Assembly (NCBI GenBank): GCA_964551175.1
Contig: CAZKBZ010000080.1
Coordinates: forward strand, 1 to 13,138
Reading direction: 5' to 3'
DNA: 13,138 bases
DNA from: Desulfobulbus_C sp964551175
GTDB taxonomy: Bacteria > Desulfobacterota > Desulfobulbia > Desulfobulbales > Desulfobulbaceae
Shown: piece after piece, positions 1 to 6,459 of the stretch
Position numbering within the stretch: the stretch's first letter is position 1
Layout of the letters: every line of letters starts with the position of its first letter
The notes under the pieces: model-generated
Databases searched by the model: none
Seen by the model: the letters and a program-made list of their open reading frames with translations, nothing else
What the model was told of the DNA's origin: nothing
Position numbers and translations under genes: made by a program

Positions 1-1382
1 TCGATGAGCTCTACATTACTGACGCCGTTGTCTTTTAATTCCAGTCCCTTGCCGATAACATCGGTGTTCACTGTTTTCATAAAATCCTGCAGCAGCGGAT
101 AGGCTGCGTGGTTAAAGAGATAGCAGCCGTATTCAGCGGTATCTGAGATAACCACATTCATCTCGTACAGTTTTTTCCGGGTAATCAGGTTGGCAATGAG
201 CGGCACCTCGTGCAGGGATTCATAATAGGCGGATTCTTCCTTGATGCCTGCGGAAACCATGGTGTCAAAGGCGAGCTCAACACCGGTTTTTATCATGGCA
301 ACCATCAGGATACCCTTGTCAAAGAACTCCTGTTCACTGATTTCGGTATCGGCTGCATCTATTTTCTCAAAATCCGTTTCCGCGGTTTCCCGGCGCCATT
401 TGAGAAGGTCAGCATCATCATTGGCCCAGTCCTTCATCATGGTGGAGGAAAACTCACCGGACATAATATCATCCATGTGCTTGTGGAAAAGGGGTTCCAG
501 AATCTGCCGCATCTCCATGGCCAGCTCATTGGCCCTGATCTTGGCCGGGTTGGACAACCGGTCCATCATATTGGTGATACCACCGTGCTTCAATGCCTCG
601 GTAATGGTCTCCCAGCCGTACTGGACCAGTTTGACCGCATAGGGAGCATCCATACCCTGCTCAACCATTTTTTCAAAACAGAGCAGGGATCCTGTCTGCA
701 GCATGCCGCAGAGGATAGTCTGCTCACCCATGAGATCTGATTTGACCTCGGCTACAAAAGAGGACTCCAGGCAGCCCGCCCGATCTCCACCAGTACCGGC
801 GGCATAGGCCTTGGCAATATCCCAGCCGATTCCCTGGGGATCATTTTCGCCATGTACAGCCAGCAGGGTAGGCACGCCGAACCCGCGCTTGTACTCCTCC
901 CGAACCTCGGTTCCCGGAGATTTGGGCGCCACCATGATAACGGTGATGTCATCACGGATCTGCATGCCCTCCTCAACAATATTAAAACCATGCGAATAGG
1001 AGAGACAGGCCCCCTTCTTCATGAACGGCATGACCGCCTCAATCACTTTGGAATGCTGCTTATCCGGGGTAAGGTTGATGACCAGATCGGCATCAGGCAG
1101 CATTTCCTCGTAGGTGCCGACTGTAAAGCCGTTTTCCGTGGCATTTTTCCAGGACTGGCGCTGTTCGGAGATTGCCGCCTCACGCAGGGTATAGGCAACA
1201 TCCAGGCCGCTGTCACGCAGGTTCAAACCCTGGTTCAGCCCCTGGGCTCCGCAGCCGACAATAACAATCTTTTTCCCCTTGAGCGCTTCAACGCCGTTAA
1301 ACTCGGATGCATCCATAAACCGGCAGCGGCCAAGTTCAGCAAGCTGCAGACGCAGGGGCAGGCTGTTAAAATAATTACTCAT
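1..1382 (-). CDS. ilvC: Ketol-acid reductoisomerase, class II (long form), 3' end cut by window edge
   Basis: Converts acetolactate or acetohydroxybutyrate to the dihydroxy acid with NADPH and Mg2+, the second step of valine, leucine and isoleucine synthesis, in the cytosol. The visible 460 residues match the E. coli protein almost throughout: N-terminal MSNYFNSLPLRLQLAELG, Rossmann motif VGCGAQGLNQGLNLRDSG at about 40-57, then LINLTPDKQHS, KCPGTEVREEYKRGFG-like (here KSPGTEVREEYKRG), ESSFVAEVKSDLMGEQTILC, and the second acidic repeat with FDKGILM and ESAYYESLHE. Long-form enzymes are about 490 residues, so about 30 are missing beyond position 1. The start is fixed by homology and by AAGGAG at 1390-1395, seven bases upstream. 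It is divergent from rpsU. No ilvB or ilvN is visible. Identity is very secure; only the C-terminus is unseen. Confidence 0.97.
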   Translation of the reverse strand, partial: MSNYFNSLPLRLQLAELGRCRFMDASEFNGVEALKGKKIVIVGCGAQGLNQGLNLRDSGLDVAYTLREAAISEQRQSWKNATENGFTVGTYEEMLPDADLVINLTPDKQHSKVIEAVMPFMKKGACLSYSHGFNIVEEGMQIRDDITVIMVAPKSPGTEVREEYKRGFGVPTLLAVHGENDPQGIGWDIAKAYAAGTGGDRAGCLESSFVAEVKSDLMGEQTILCGMLQTGSLLCFEKMVEQGMDAPYAVKLVQYGWETITEALKHGGITNMMDRLSNPAKIRANELAMEMRQILEPLFHKHMDDIMSGEFSSTMMKDWANDDADLLKWRRETAETDFEKIDAADTEISEQEFFDKGILMVAMIKTGVELAFDTMVSAGIKEESAYYESLHEVPLIANLITRKKLYEMNVVISDTAEYGCYLFNHAAYPLLQDFMKTVNTDVIGKGLELKDNGVSNVELI

Positions 1383-1428
1383 GATACGACTCCTTGTGCG
1401 GATATATTGTTATAATGTATTCAGTCAC

Positions 1429-1477
1429 GGTTCCGGGTTCAGATTTCCAGAAAACTCGAAACTCAGAACTCAGAACC
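1429..1477. repeat. Inverted-repeat element made of degenerate heptamers (element A)
   Basis: The right half divides cleanly into 7-base units GAAAACT, CGAAACT, CAGAACT and CAGAACC (1450-1477). The left half, GGTTCCG then GGTTCAG (1429-1442), is the approximate reverse complement. The arms 1429-1444 and 1462-1477 pair with a few mismatches, and TTTC/GAAA extends the stem inward. It sits in the ilvC-rpsU divergent gap, about 50-95 bases upstream of the ilvC start. Function is unknown; it may be a dispersed intergenic repeat or a leader hairpin of ilvC. Confidence 0.6.
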
Positions 1478-1513
1478 ATTTGTTCGTATACCATAAATGA
1501 CGACAGAATTCCA

Positions 1514-1542
1514 TTGACTTATTTCACAAAGAAGAATATTTT
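1514..1542 (+). promoter_or_regulatory. Probable sigma70-type promoter of rpsU
   Basis: TTGACT (1514-1519, -35) and TATTTT (1537-1542, -10) are separated by exactly 17 bases in an AT-rich stretch about 70 bases upstream of the rpsU ATG. Transcription would start near 1549. It is the best-matched promoter in this gap; no equally good one is seen for ilvC on the other strand. Confidence 0.6.
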
Positions 1543-1611
1543 AAATAGTTCAGGTAATCATTGTAAACACGCAGATGGGACATGCCATTTTTGAAAAGGA
1601 TGTGATTTTTC

Positions 1612-1806
1612 ATGATCGAAGTAGAAGTAAAGGGAGACCTTGAGTACGCAATCCGCCAGCTGAAGAAAAAACTGCAGATTGACGGCATCAAACGCGAACT
1701 CAAACGGCGCGAATATTACGAAAAACCAAGTGTTAAAAAACGCCGCAAGTCTGCTGAAGCCCTGCGTAAACTTCGCAAGTACAACCGGATGAGAAACCGG
1801 TATTAG
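1612..1806 (+). CDS. rpsU: 30S ribosomal protein bS21
   Basis: A 64-residue, strongly basic protein starting MIEVEVKGDLEYAIRQLKKK, with the typical S21 pattern of an N-terminal beta segment, then long Lys/Arg-rich helices (KRELKRREYYEKPSVKKRRK) and a basic C-terminus. bS21 joins the 30S platform near the anti-Shine-Dalgarno end of 16S rRNA and helps start translation. Length is usual for the family outside gamma-proteobacteria. The ribosome site AAGGA (1596-1600) is 11 bases before the ATG, slightly long. The gene has its own promoter (1514-1542) and a clear terminator directly after the stop, so it looks like a single-gene unit. Confidence 0.96.
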   Translation: MIEVEVKGDLEYAIRQLKKKLQIDGIKRELKRREYYEKPSVKKRRKSAEALRKLRKYNRMRNRY

Positions 1807-1812
1807 TTTGTC

Positions 1813-1850
1813 AAGCCCTGCTGGTTCATAATAACTTGCAGGGCTTTTTT
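1813..1850 (+). terminator. Rho-independent terminator of rpsU
   Basis: AAGCCCTGC (1813-1821) pairs perfectly with GCAGGGCTT (1838-1846), with a 16-base loop, and the stem runs into six T (1845-1850). It begins 7 bases after the rpsU stop. Its 3' arm already lies inside the open frame of the downstream recombinase, so it may also limit transcription into that gene. Confidence 0.85.
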
Positions 1851-1870
1851 ATTCCCTCCGCCAGAGTCGC

Positions 1871-2782
1871 ATTCCTGCCCTGAAAACATCAGCCCTGAAC
1901 ACCTGCCTTGATCTCTTTCTGCAGTATCTTACTGTTCAGCGACGTCTTTCAGCTAACACTGTAGACGGATATGGTTCTGATCTGCGTTTTTTTCTATCCT
2001 TTCTTGAGCAGTCAGGCGTTACAGAACCCGACCAGATAACCTCCGCACAGGTCCAAGCCTTTTTCCGGGATTGCTATAAGCGTAATATCAGTTCACGCAG
2101 CAATGCACGGCGACTGGCCGCCCTGCGGGCTTTTTTTGATTTCCTGATTTCCCGTAGCCTGCTGACAGCAAGTCCTGTGGCGGATATGGATCCACCAAAA
2201 ACAGGACGCAGCCTGCCGGGAACCCTTTCCATTGAAGAGGTGAACCGGATGCTGGCTCTGCCTGACAAGACCACACCGCTTGTCCTGCGCAACTATGCCA
2301 TGCTGCACCTGCTCTATGCAACCGGCATCCGGGTTTCGGAACTGGTCAATCTGCCGGTAAACGGCTGCAGCATCAGCAGCGGTCATGTTCGAATTCTGGG
2401 AAAGGGAAACAAGGAACGAATGGTTCCCTTTAATGCGGCGGCTGGAGAAAAAATCCAGGACTACCTGGAACGAGGTCGACCTGCCCTGCTGAAAAACAGG
2501 CCCAGCCCGCATCTCTTTGTCACTAACCGGGGCAAAGCCATGACCCGTAACCGGTTCTGGCAGATAATCCGGGAACTGGCAATACAGGGGGGAATAACCA
2601 GGAAAGTCAGCCCGCACACCATGCGCCACTCCTTTGCCACCCACCTGTTATCGCGGGGGGCTGATCTTCGCTCCGTACAGATGATGCTTGGTCATGCCGA
2701 CATTGCCACCACCCAGATCTATACCCATGTTGATACCAGCCGTCTCAAGGCTATCCATCAGCGTTTCCATCCGCGGGGGTGA
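1871..2782 (+). CDS. Tyrosine recombinase, XerC/XerD type, non-canonical or unresolved start
   Basis: Site-specific recombinase of the Xer family, which resolves chromosome dimers at dif during division. The frame contains the N-terminal SAM-like core-binding domain (LNTCLDLFLQYLTVQRRL, SANTVDGYGSDL) followed by the catalytic domain. All catalytic residues are visible, numbered from 1871: R154 (TGIRVSEL), K178 (GKGNKER), H249 and R252 (HTMRHSFATHL), H275 (LGHADIATTQ) and nucleophile Y284 (IYTHV). Their spacing is that of XerD. The frame opens after TAA at 1832-1834, but no ATG, GTG or TTG occurs in frame until GTG 2168 and ATG 2177, which would delete the whole DNA-binding N-domain. The placed start is ATT 1871 (303 residues, normal length); CTG 1880 or CTG 1895 are alternatives. 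None has a good ribosome site. A sequence error or frameshift is possible. It is convergent with the DUF1641 gene. The XerC-versus-XerD assignment is left open. Confidence 0.85.
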   Translation: MPALKTSALNTCLDLFLQYLTVQRRLSANTVDGYGSDLRFFLSFLEQSGVTEPDQITSAQVQAFFRDCYKRNISSRSNARRLAALRAFFDFLISRSLLTASPVADMDPPKTGRSLPGTLSIEEVNRMLALPDKTTPLVLRNYAMLHLLYATGIRVSELVNLPVNGCSISSGHVRILGKGNKERMVPFNAAAGEKIQDYLERGRPALLKNRPSPHLFVTNRGKAMTRNRFWQIIRELAIQGGITRKVSPHTMRHSFATHLLSRGADLRSVQMMLGHADIATTQIYTHVDTSRLKAIHQRFHPRG

Positions 2783-2826
2783 AGAAGTGCACCCTTGCGC
2801 ACTATAAAATCACCCTGAAAACAGAA

Positions 2827-2860
2827 AGAGCACGGAGGTTGAAATTTTCCTCCATGCTCT
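2827..2860. terminator. Possible bidirectional hairpin between convergent genes
   Basis: AGAGCA plus GGAGG (2827-2838) pair with CCTCC plus TGCTCT (2849-2860), with one C/A mismatch and a 10-base loop. It lies between the ends of the recombinase (plus) and the DUF1641 gene (minus), where a shared terminator is expected. Neither side has a long T run, so termination strength is uncertain. Confidence 0.45.
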
Positions 2861-2891
2861 CTATCAGGCTGACAACACCACTCTTCTGAAA

Positions 2892-3641
2892 TCAGGCAAC
2901 CTTTGCAATACAGGCCTGGGAAGGGGGCTCATGTTTCAGGGCTGCCATAACAGTGGACAGCTCAATGAGAACACCGAGACCCTCCTGCACTTCGGGCCGT
3001 TTCAGGGCCGCCATCATGCCGAAAATTCCCCGTACCGGCTGCGTAGTGCTGAAATCAATCTCCTTCATCTTCAGGCCGACCCGTTCCGTAACACCGATCA
3101 TCTGTTCAAAGGCATCAAAGACACCTCGCCGTTTAAGACATTCCAGCCGTTCAACCAGCTCATTGAAAGCCTGACCGGTCAGGGCCCCTGCATCGTTTTT
3201 CATCTCCATAAGTGAACCTAACATCTTCATGCCCTCTGCCAGATTCCCCATATTGACAACAAACTGCCTGAGCAACTCCTGCAGATTCTCACCTTCAAAC
3301 CCCTGCAAGGTGGTTTGCAGCTGTTTGATCAGTTCCGTGAACAGGTCCTTGGAATAGGGCTCAAAATCTTTTTTAAACTCCATGGCCCTGTCCAGGGTTT
3401 TCATGGCCTCGGTCAGATTTTTACTGGAGGAGAGCATCTGCCCGACCATATCCCCTACCTCTTCCAGCTCAACACGTTTATCCAGACCGCTTAACCTGGA
3501 GATGGACTCAATCACCATGGAATTAATCAATGGTTCCAGATCCTGCTTTAATTCAACATAGGGCCGGATAGCCTGTTTGGCCTGCCGCACTTCCTCGGTG
3601 AGCTCATCTAAGCGAGCAAGTATTTTTTCTTCATTGGTCAT
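2892..3641 (-). CDS. DUF1641 family protein
   Basis: A 249-residue protein, mostly alpha-helical and rich in Glu, Lys, Leu and Met, with no signal peptide or membrane span. The N-terminal 60 residues have coiled-coil-like heptads (EEKILARLDELTEEVRQAKQ). The DUF1641 signature is near the C-terminus, about 203-235 (PVRGIFGMMAALKRPEVQEG then a helix LGVLIELSTVMAAL). The family has no settled biochemical role, but its genes are often found beside SQR-like flavoproteins or formate dehydrogenases, as here. The start is 10 bases after the SQR stop, and its ribosome site AAGGGGGG overlaps that stop, so the two are very likely translated from one mRNA. I infer an accessory or scaffold role for the oxidoreductase. 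Confidence 0.8.
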   Translation of the reverse strand: MTNEEKILARLDELTEEVRQAKQAIRPYVELKQDLEPLINSMVIESISRLSGLDKRVELEEVGDMVGQMLSSSKNLTEAMKTLDRAMEFKKDFEPYSKDLFTELIKQLQTTLQGFEGENLQELLRQFVVNMGNLAEGMKMLGSLMEMKNDAGALTGQAFNELVERLECLKRRGVFDAFEQMIGVTERVGLKMKEIDFSTTQPVRGIFGMMAALKRPEVQEGLGVLIELSTVMAALKHEPPSQACIAKVA

Positions 3642-3651
3642 AATGCCCCCC

Positions 3652-4881
3652 TTAATCCTGAACCTTTCCGGCCAGAGACATCTGGGCCTCGAGAGGCAAT
3701 TCTTCGCCGGTTACCAACTTGTTCCAGTAGACCCATTTAAACATCATCTTGCCCCAGTGATTGGCCTTTGATTCACCAAGCAGCGAAAAGGGTCCAAGTC
3801 CCGGCAGAGGAAACTTGCCGGGCAACGGTTCATATTCGTAGTTGAAATCGATCAGGGCTGCCTTCTCAAAACCGGTTTCAATGAAGCAGTTGGCATGACC
3901 GTCATAATCTTCTTTCAACTCTTCCCCGTTGATTTCACGCATAAAATTTTCGACCATGATTTCTGCGGAAAAATGGGCCACGGAACCAGCCTTGGAGGTA
4001 GGCAGTGTGGCTGTATCCCCAAGAACAAACATGTTGTCATGCTGCTCTGCCTTTAAGGTATGATTGTTTGTTTTCACATATCCGACCTCATCCATGGCAA
4101 CGCCTGATTTAACAAGGTAGCGTGCACCTACATTGGGGGGGATGGAAACCAGCAGGTCAAATGCAATTTCATCGCCGGCTGCTGAAATAATTTTATTATT
4201 TGTGCAATCAACTTCAGCAAGATCATAACTTGCGGTAACTTTAATATTTTTCGCTTCAATCAGTTTTGTGAAAAAGGCTGAAGCCTTGGGCTTTGTAAAT
4301 GCTCCAGGCAGGGGAGTGACAAAGTGAATTTCCACCTGATCCCGCAACCCCCGCTCTGTAAAGAACGCGTCTGCCATGTAGACAAATTCAAGGGGAGCAA
4401 CCGGACATTTAAAAGGAAATTCGGCAATATTGAGAACCAGCGTGCCGCTGCGGAAGTTGCGGAGTGCTTTTTCCAGGTTCACCGCCCCTTGCAGGGTATA
4501 AAAATCAAAAACTTTGGTCTGCCAGCCGTCCATCATGCCGGGAACTTCTTCCGGAGCCAGATTGACACCTGTGGAGACAATAATCTTATCATAGTCATAG
4601 CTGCCGGCCGTGGTTTCCACCACCTGTTTGTCCACATCAACTGCAACGACTTCATCCACTACAAAATCAATCCCCTTGGAGATGAATTCGCTGCGACTGC
4701 GAACAATTTCCTCGGCCTTGTAGATTCCAAACGGGATGAAGAGAAGACCAGGCTGGTAGACATGGCGATCATCTTTATCGATAATAGTAATGGACCATTC
4801 ATCACGATCAAGTAAACGGCGCAATTTATTTGCTGCCATGGTCCCGGCACACCCTGCTCCAAGAATTACCAACTTTTTCAT
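3652..4881 (-). CDS. FAD-dependent NAD(P)/FAD oxidoreductase, sulfide:quinone reductase-like
   Basis: A 409-residue flavoprotein of the SQR / flavocytochrome c sulfide dehydrogenase / type II NADH dehydrogenase superfamily. Visible: N-terminal dinucleotide fold VILGAGCAGTMAANKL (about 4-20) with acidic strand end IIDKDDRHVYQPGLLF, ATG-like motif STG (103-105), and the second FAD motif MFVLGDTATLPTSKAGSVAH (about 284-302). SQRs use a Cys pair to bind and bridge sulfide sulfur; candidates are Cys about 159 (FPFKCPVAPLEF) and Cys about 331 (GHANCFIETGF). The third Cys of type I enzymes is absent. The C-terminal aromatic, amphipathic stretch (KMMFKWVYWNKLV) fits peripheral membrane attachment. 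Sulfide oxidation to the quinone pool is probable but not proven; another sulfur-linked quinone reductase is possible. GGAGG is 5-6 bases before the ATG. Coupled to DUF1641. Confidence 0.83.
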   Translation of the reverse strand: MKKLVILGAGCAGTMAANKLRRLLDRDEWSITIIDKDDRHVYQPGLLFIPFGIYKAEEIVRSRSEFISKGIDFVVDEVVAVDVDKQVVETTAGSYDYDKIIVSTGVNLAPEEVPGMMDGWQTKVFDFYTLQGAVNLEKALRNFRSGTLVLNIAEFPFKCPVAPLEFVYMADAFFTERGLRDQVEIHFVTPLPGAFTKPKASAFFTKLIEAKNIKVTASYDLAEVDCTNNKIISAAGDEIAFDLLVSIPPNVGARYLVKSGVAMDEVGYVKTNNHTLKAEQHDNMFVLGDTATLPTSKAGSVAHFSAEIMVENFMREINGEELKEDYDGHANCFIETGFEKAALIDFNYEYEPLPGKFPLPGLGPFSLLGESKANHWGKMMFKWVYWNKLVTGEELPLEAQMSLAGKVQD

Positions 4882-4978
4882 ACTACACCTCCATGCTATG
4901 GGGATTGGATATCAGCTGACCAGCAAATCCGACCAACTCAACACAGGAAAAATCATGATTATTACTACTATAGAATTT

Positions 4979-5007
4979 TATGTACCACAAGGTACCACAA
5001 GGGTCAA
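4979..5007 (-). promoter_or_regulatory. Probable promoter of the SQR-DUF1641 pair
   Basis: On the minus strand TTGACC (5002-5007) and TACATA (4979-4984) are 17 bases apart, and the -10 is preceded by TGG, an extended -10 signature. The mRNA would start near 4972, giving a leader of about 90 bases. The spacer holds tandem 10-base repeats, described separately. Confidence 0.55.
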
Positions 5008-5026
5008 TGAAAAATTAACCACAAAG
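4983..5026. promoter_or_regulatory. Tandem direct repeats in the SQR promoter, candidate operator
   Basis: TACCACAAGG occurs twice head to tail (4983-4992 and 4993-5002), and a degenerate third copy AACCACAAAG lies at 5017-5026. The first two copies fill the -35/-10 spacer, one full helical turn apart (10 bases), as expected for a regulator binding the same DNA face. TACTACT (about 4964-4970) and AGTAGTA (5026-5032) flank the region as an inverted pair. The regulator is unknown. Confidence 0.4.
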
Positions 5027-5032
5027 TAGTAT

Positions 5033-5181
5033 TACTTCTTTTTTACAGAGCCCAAGGAAAATCTATTAATGTGAATTCAGCCTGTTAATGTAGGACTTCA
5101 GGATTAACTTTGAGAACAGGAGATGGAGCGACTGTCCAGAAAAAACACCACAGCACTCTATCTTGCGGAGAAAAGAAAACG
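5033..5181. other. Gene-free stretch between pldA and the SQR gene
   Basis: The 377-base gap 4882-5258 contains the SQR leader and promoter on the left and the pldA terminator on the right. In this middle part I see no convincing gene, RNA or repeat. The open frames here on the plus strand lack ribosome sites and recognisable protein sequence. Confidence 0.6.
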
Positions 5182-5252
5182 AAAAAAAAGAAACAGCCTT
5201 TTCAACACCGTTTTCATCCATTGGGAAAGGAAACGGTGTTGAAAAGGCTGTT
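5182..5252 (-). terminator. Strong long-stem terminator of pldA
   Basis: The arms 5192-5215 and 5229-5252 form 24 paired positions, 22 of them perfect and the inner end including one G-T pair, around a 13-base loop. On the minus strand the stem is followed by TC and eight T (5182-5189). It starts 6 bases after the pldA stop and isolates pldA from the SQR gene. Confidence 0.9.
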
Positions 5253-5258
5253 AAGGGG

Positions 5259-6305
5259 TTACAGCCAGTCGGTCAGGGAAAAGCCGATACCGATCCTGTT
5301 CACCCGGTGGTCATAATCGATCAGGCTTTCGCCGAACCCGTTGAAATACTGCACGTATCCTCTAAGATATGGATAGTTCCAGAGAGGAAAACTCCAGCTC
5401 AGTTCAACAGCGCCCTTCTCAAAGCCGGACTCAAGGTTGTTACGAGACATGGCACTGAAAACATTGTCCCGCCACTTATAGGTTGCAGAAAGTTCATAAT
5501 GCCCGAGGTAATCTGTTATATCCGGATTATCGTCGTCACTGTCACTCTCAGGTATCCGGTACCAGGGTTTAAAACTCATGGCAAAGTTGCCCCGTTCAAC
5601 AGTCAGCCAGGCGTAGACGCGGTTCCAGCTCCTGGAGAGAATACCTCCGCGGCCATTGGATTGATGAACGACACCAAAGGAGTTCCAGGTATTCCTGAAG
5701 CCGAACAGCTCCCAGCCGGGATGGAACTGAACCCAGATTTCCGGCTCATGGTTGGTTTCCCTGAATGGTGCAGACTGCTCGGAATTGTAAACCTGCCAGA
5801 AAGACCGATTAGTGTAGGCACCATAGATATCCATGGTGTCATCAAACAGGTTGACCAGAAGAGGAAACTTTATGCTGAGCTGAAACTGGGCCTCGATATC
5901 TTTATTTTCATACTCAGGATCAGAAAACTCTTCCTGGTACAGAGTCGAATCGTAGCCGCTGTTATTATAGGCAGCAAGCAGAATATAATTCGGCTTATGG
6001 GCCATAAGGGTAAAAGGCTGCAAGACATGTTCTCTGTCCTGGTGCATGCGCTCCTTGACAACCGGCATATCACTGACTTCACCCTTGGCGGTAAAGGCAT
6101 TGCCCTCTTCAATCTCCTTTTCACATTTCAGCCGTAACTGGGCAATGGTCATATCATCAAAGTCCGACGACTCCATTGCCTGCATCATGCAGTTTTTCAG
6201 ATCACCACCATGGGAGGGTACCGGCAGCAGAAACCCTGCCAGAAGCAGTGGCACCCATAAGATAACCTTCTTCCCGGCTGTTCCTGACAACAGTTTCAAG
6301 CTCAT
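5259..6305 (-). CDS. pldA: Outer membrane phospholipase A (OMPLA)
   Basis: Calcium-dependent phospholipase A1/A2 of the outer membrane; it removes misplaced phospholipids from the outer leaflet and is active as a dimer. The C-terminal 270 residues follow E. coli PldA closely: YTNRSFWQVYNSEQSAPFRE, then the catalytic region VVHQSNGRGGILSRSWNR with His214, Ser216 and Asn228 at the same spacing as E. coli His142, Ser144 and Asn156, then DDNPDITDYLGHYEL and a C-terminal beta strand ending in aromatic WL, typical of outer-membrane barrels. The first 32 residues are a signal peptide (MSLKLLSGTAGKKVILWVPL, then LLAGFLLPVPSHG). I chose ATG 6303-6305, with AAGGA upstream, over a TTG at 6381-6383 that would add a charged RKRK-containing extension. 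About 70 residues between signal and barrel contain two Cys and are less conserved. It is a single-gene unit with its own terminator. Confidence 0.95.
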   Translation of the reverse strand: MSLKLLSGTAGKKVILWVPLLLAGFLLPVPSHGGDLKNCMMQAMESSDFDDMTIAQLRLKCEKEIEEGNAFTAKGEVSDMPVVKERMHQDREHVLQPFTLMAHKPNYILLAAYNNSGYDSTLYQEEFSDPEYENKDIEAQFQLSIKFPLLVNLFDDTMDIYGAYTNRSFWQVYNSEQSAPFRETNHEPEIWVQFHPGWELFGFRNTWNSFGVVHQSNGRGGILSRSWNRVYAWLTVERGNFAMSFKPWYRIPESDSDDDNPDITDYLGHYELSATYKWRDNVFSAMSRNNLESGFEKGAVELSWSFPLWNYPYLRGYVQYFNGFGESLIDYDHRVNRIGIGFSLTDWL

Positions 6306-6372
6306 TAATATTTTCCTTTTTCTCTTTAAATCCCCAAAAAAACCACTCAGCCAATGATCTGCAGCTGTCACA

Positions 6373-6414
6373 CTACTTGACAACTACCATTCCTGGCACA
6401 TTTCGTAAAGACAT
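6373..6414 (-). other. Possible 13-codon leader ORF upstream of pldA
   Basis: On the minus strand AGGAGG (6425-6430) stands 10 bases before an ATG (6412-6414) that opens MSLRNVPGMVVVK and stops at TAG 6373-6375. It ends about 67 bases before the pldA start. The ribosome site is the best match in this gap, better than that of pldA. It could be a leader peptide or chance. There is no homology to judge from. Confidence 0.2.
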
Positions 6415-6435
6415 TTTACACTTACCTCCTGTTGA

Positions 6436-6459
6436 CAGGCTGACTGAATGTTCAGCCTG
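6436..6459 (-). terminator. Hairpin at the 3' end of the nuclease gene
   Basis: CAGGCTGA (6436-6443) and TCAGCCTG (6452-6459) form a perfect 8-base stem with an 8-base loop, and the stem includes the stop codon of the nuclease gene. No T run follows on the minus strand, so it may be a weak terminator or an mRNA 3' end structure. Confidence 0.35.

Noticed and set aside
210..1415. Several plus-strand frames opposite ilvC
   Set aside because: They are shadows of a highly conserved minus-strand gene.
1411..1416. TATAAT on the plus strand and TATAAC on the minus strand as promoters in the ilvC-rpsU gap
   Set aside because: Neither has a -35 match at 16-18 bases, unlike the 1514-1542 promoter.
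1394..1594. 66-codon plus-strand frame containing KTRNSELRT
   Set aside because: This is translation of the heptamer repeat of element A and covers the rpsU promoter; there is no ribosome site.
5163..6137. Long plus-strand open frame (324 codons) antisense to pldA
   Set aside because: The minus strand encodes a clear OMPLA with its catalytic triad over the same bases. The plus frame starts in the terminator region, lacks a ribosome site and has no recognisable protein sequence.
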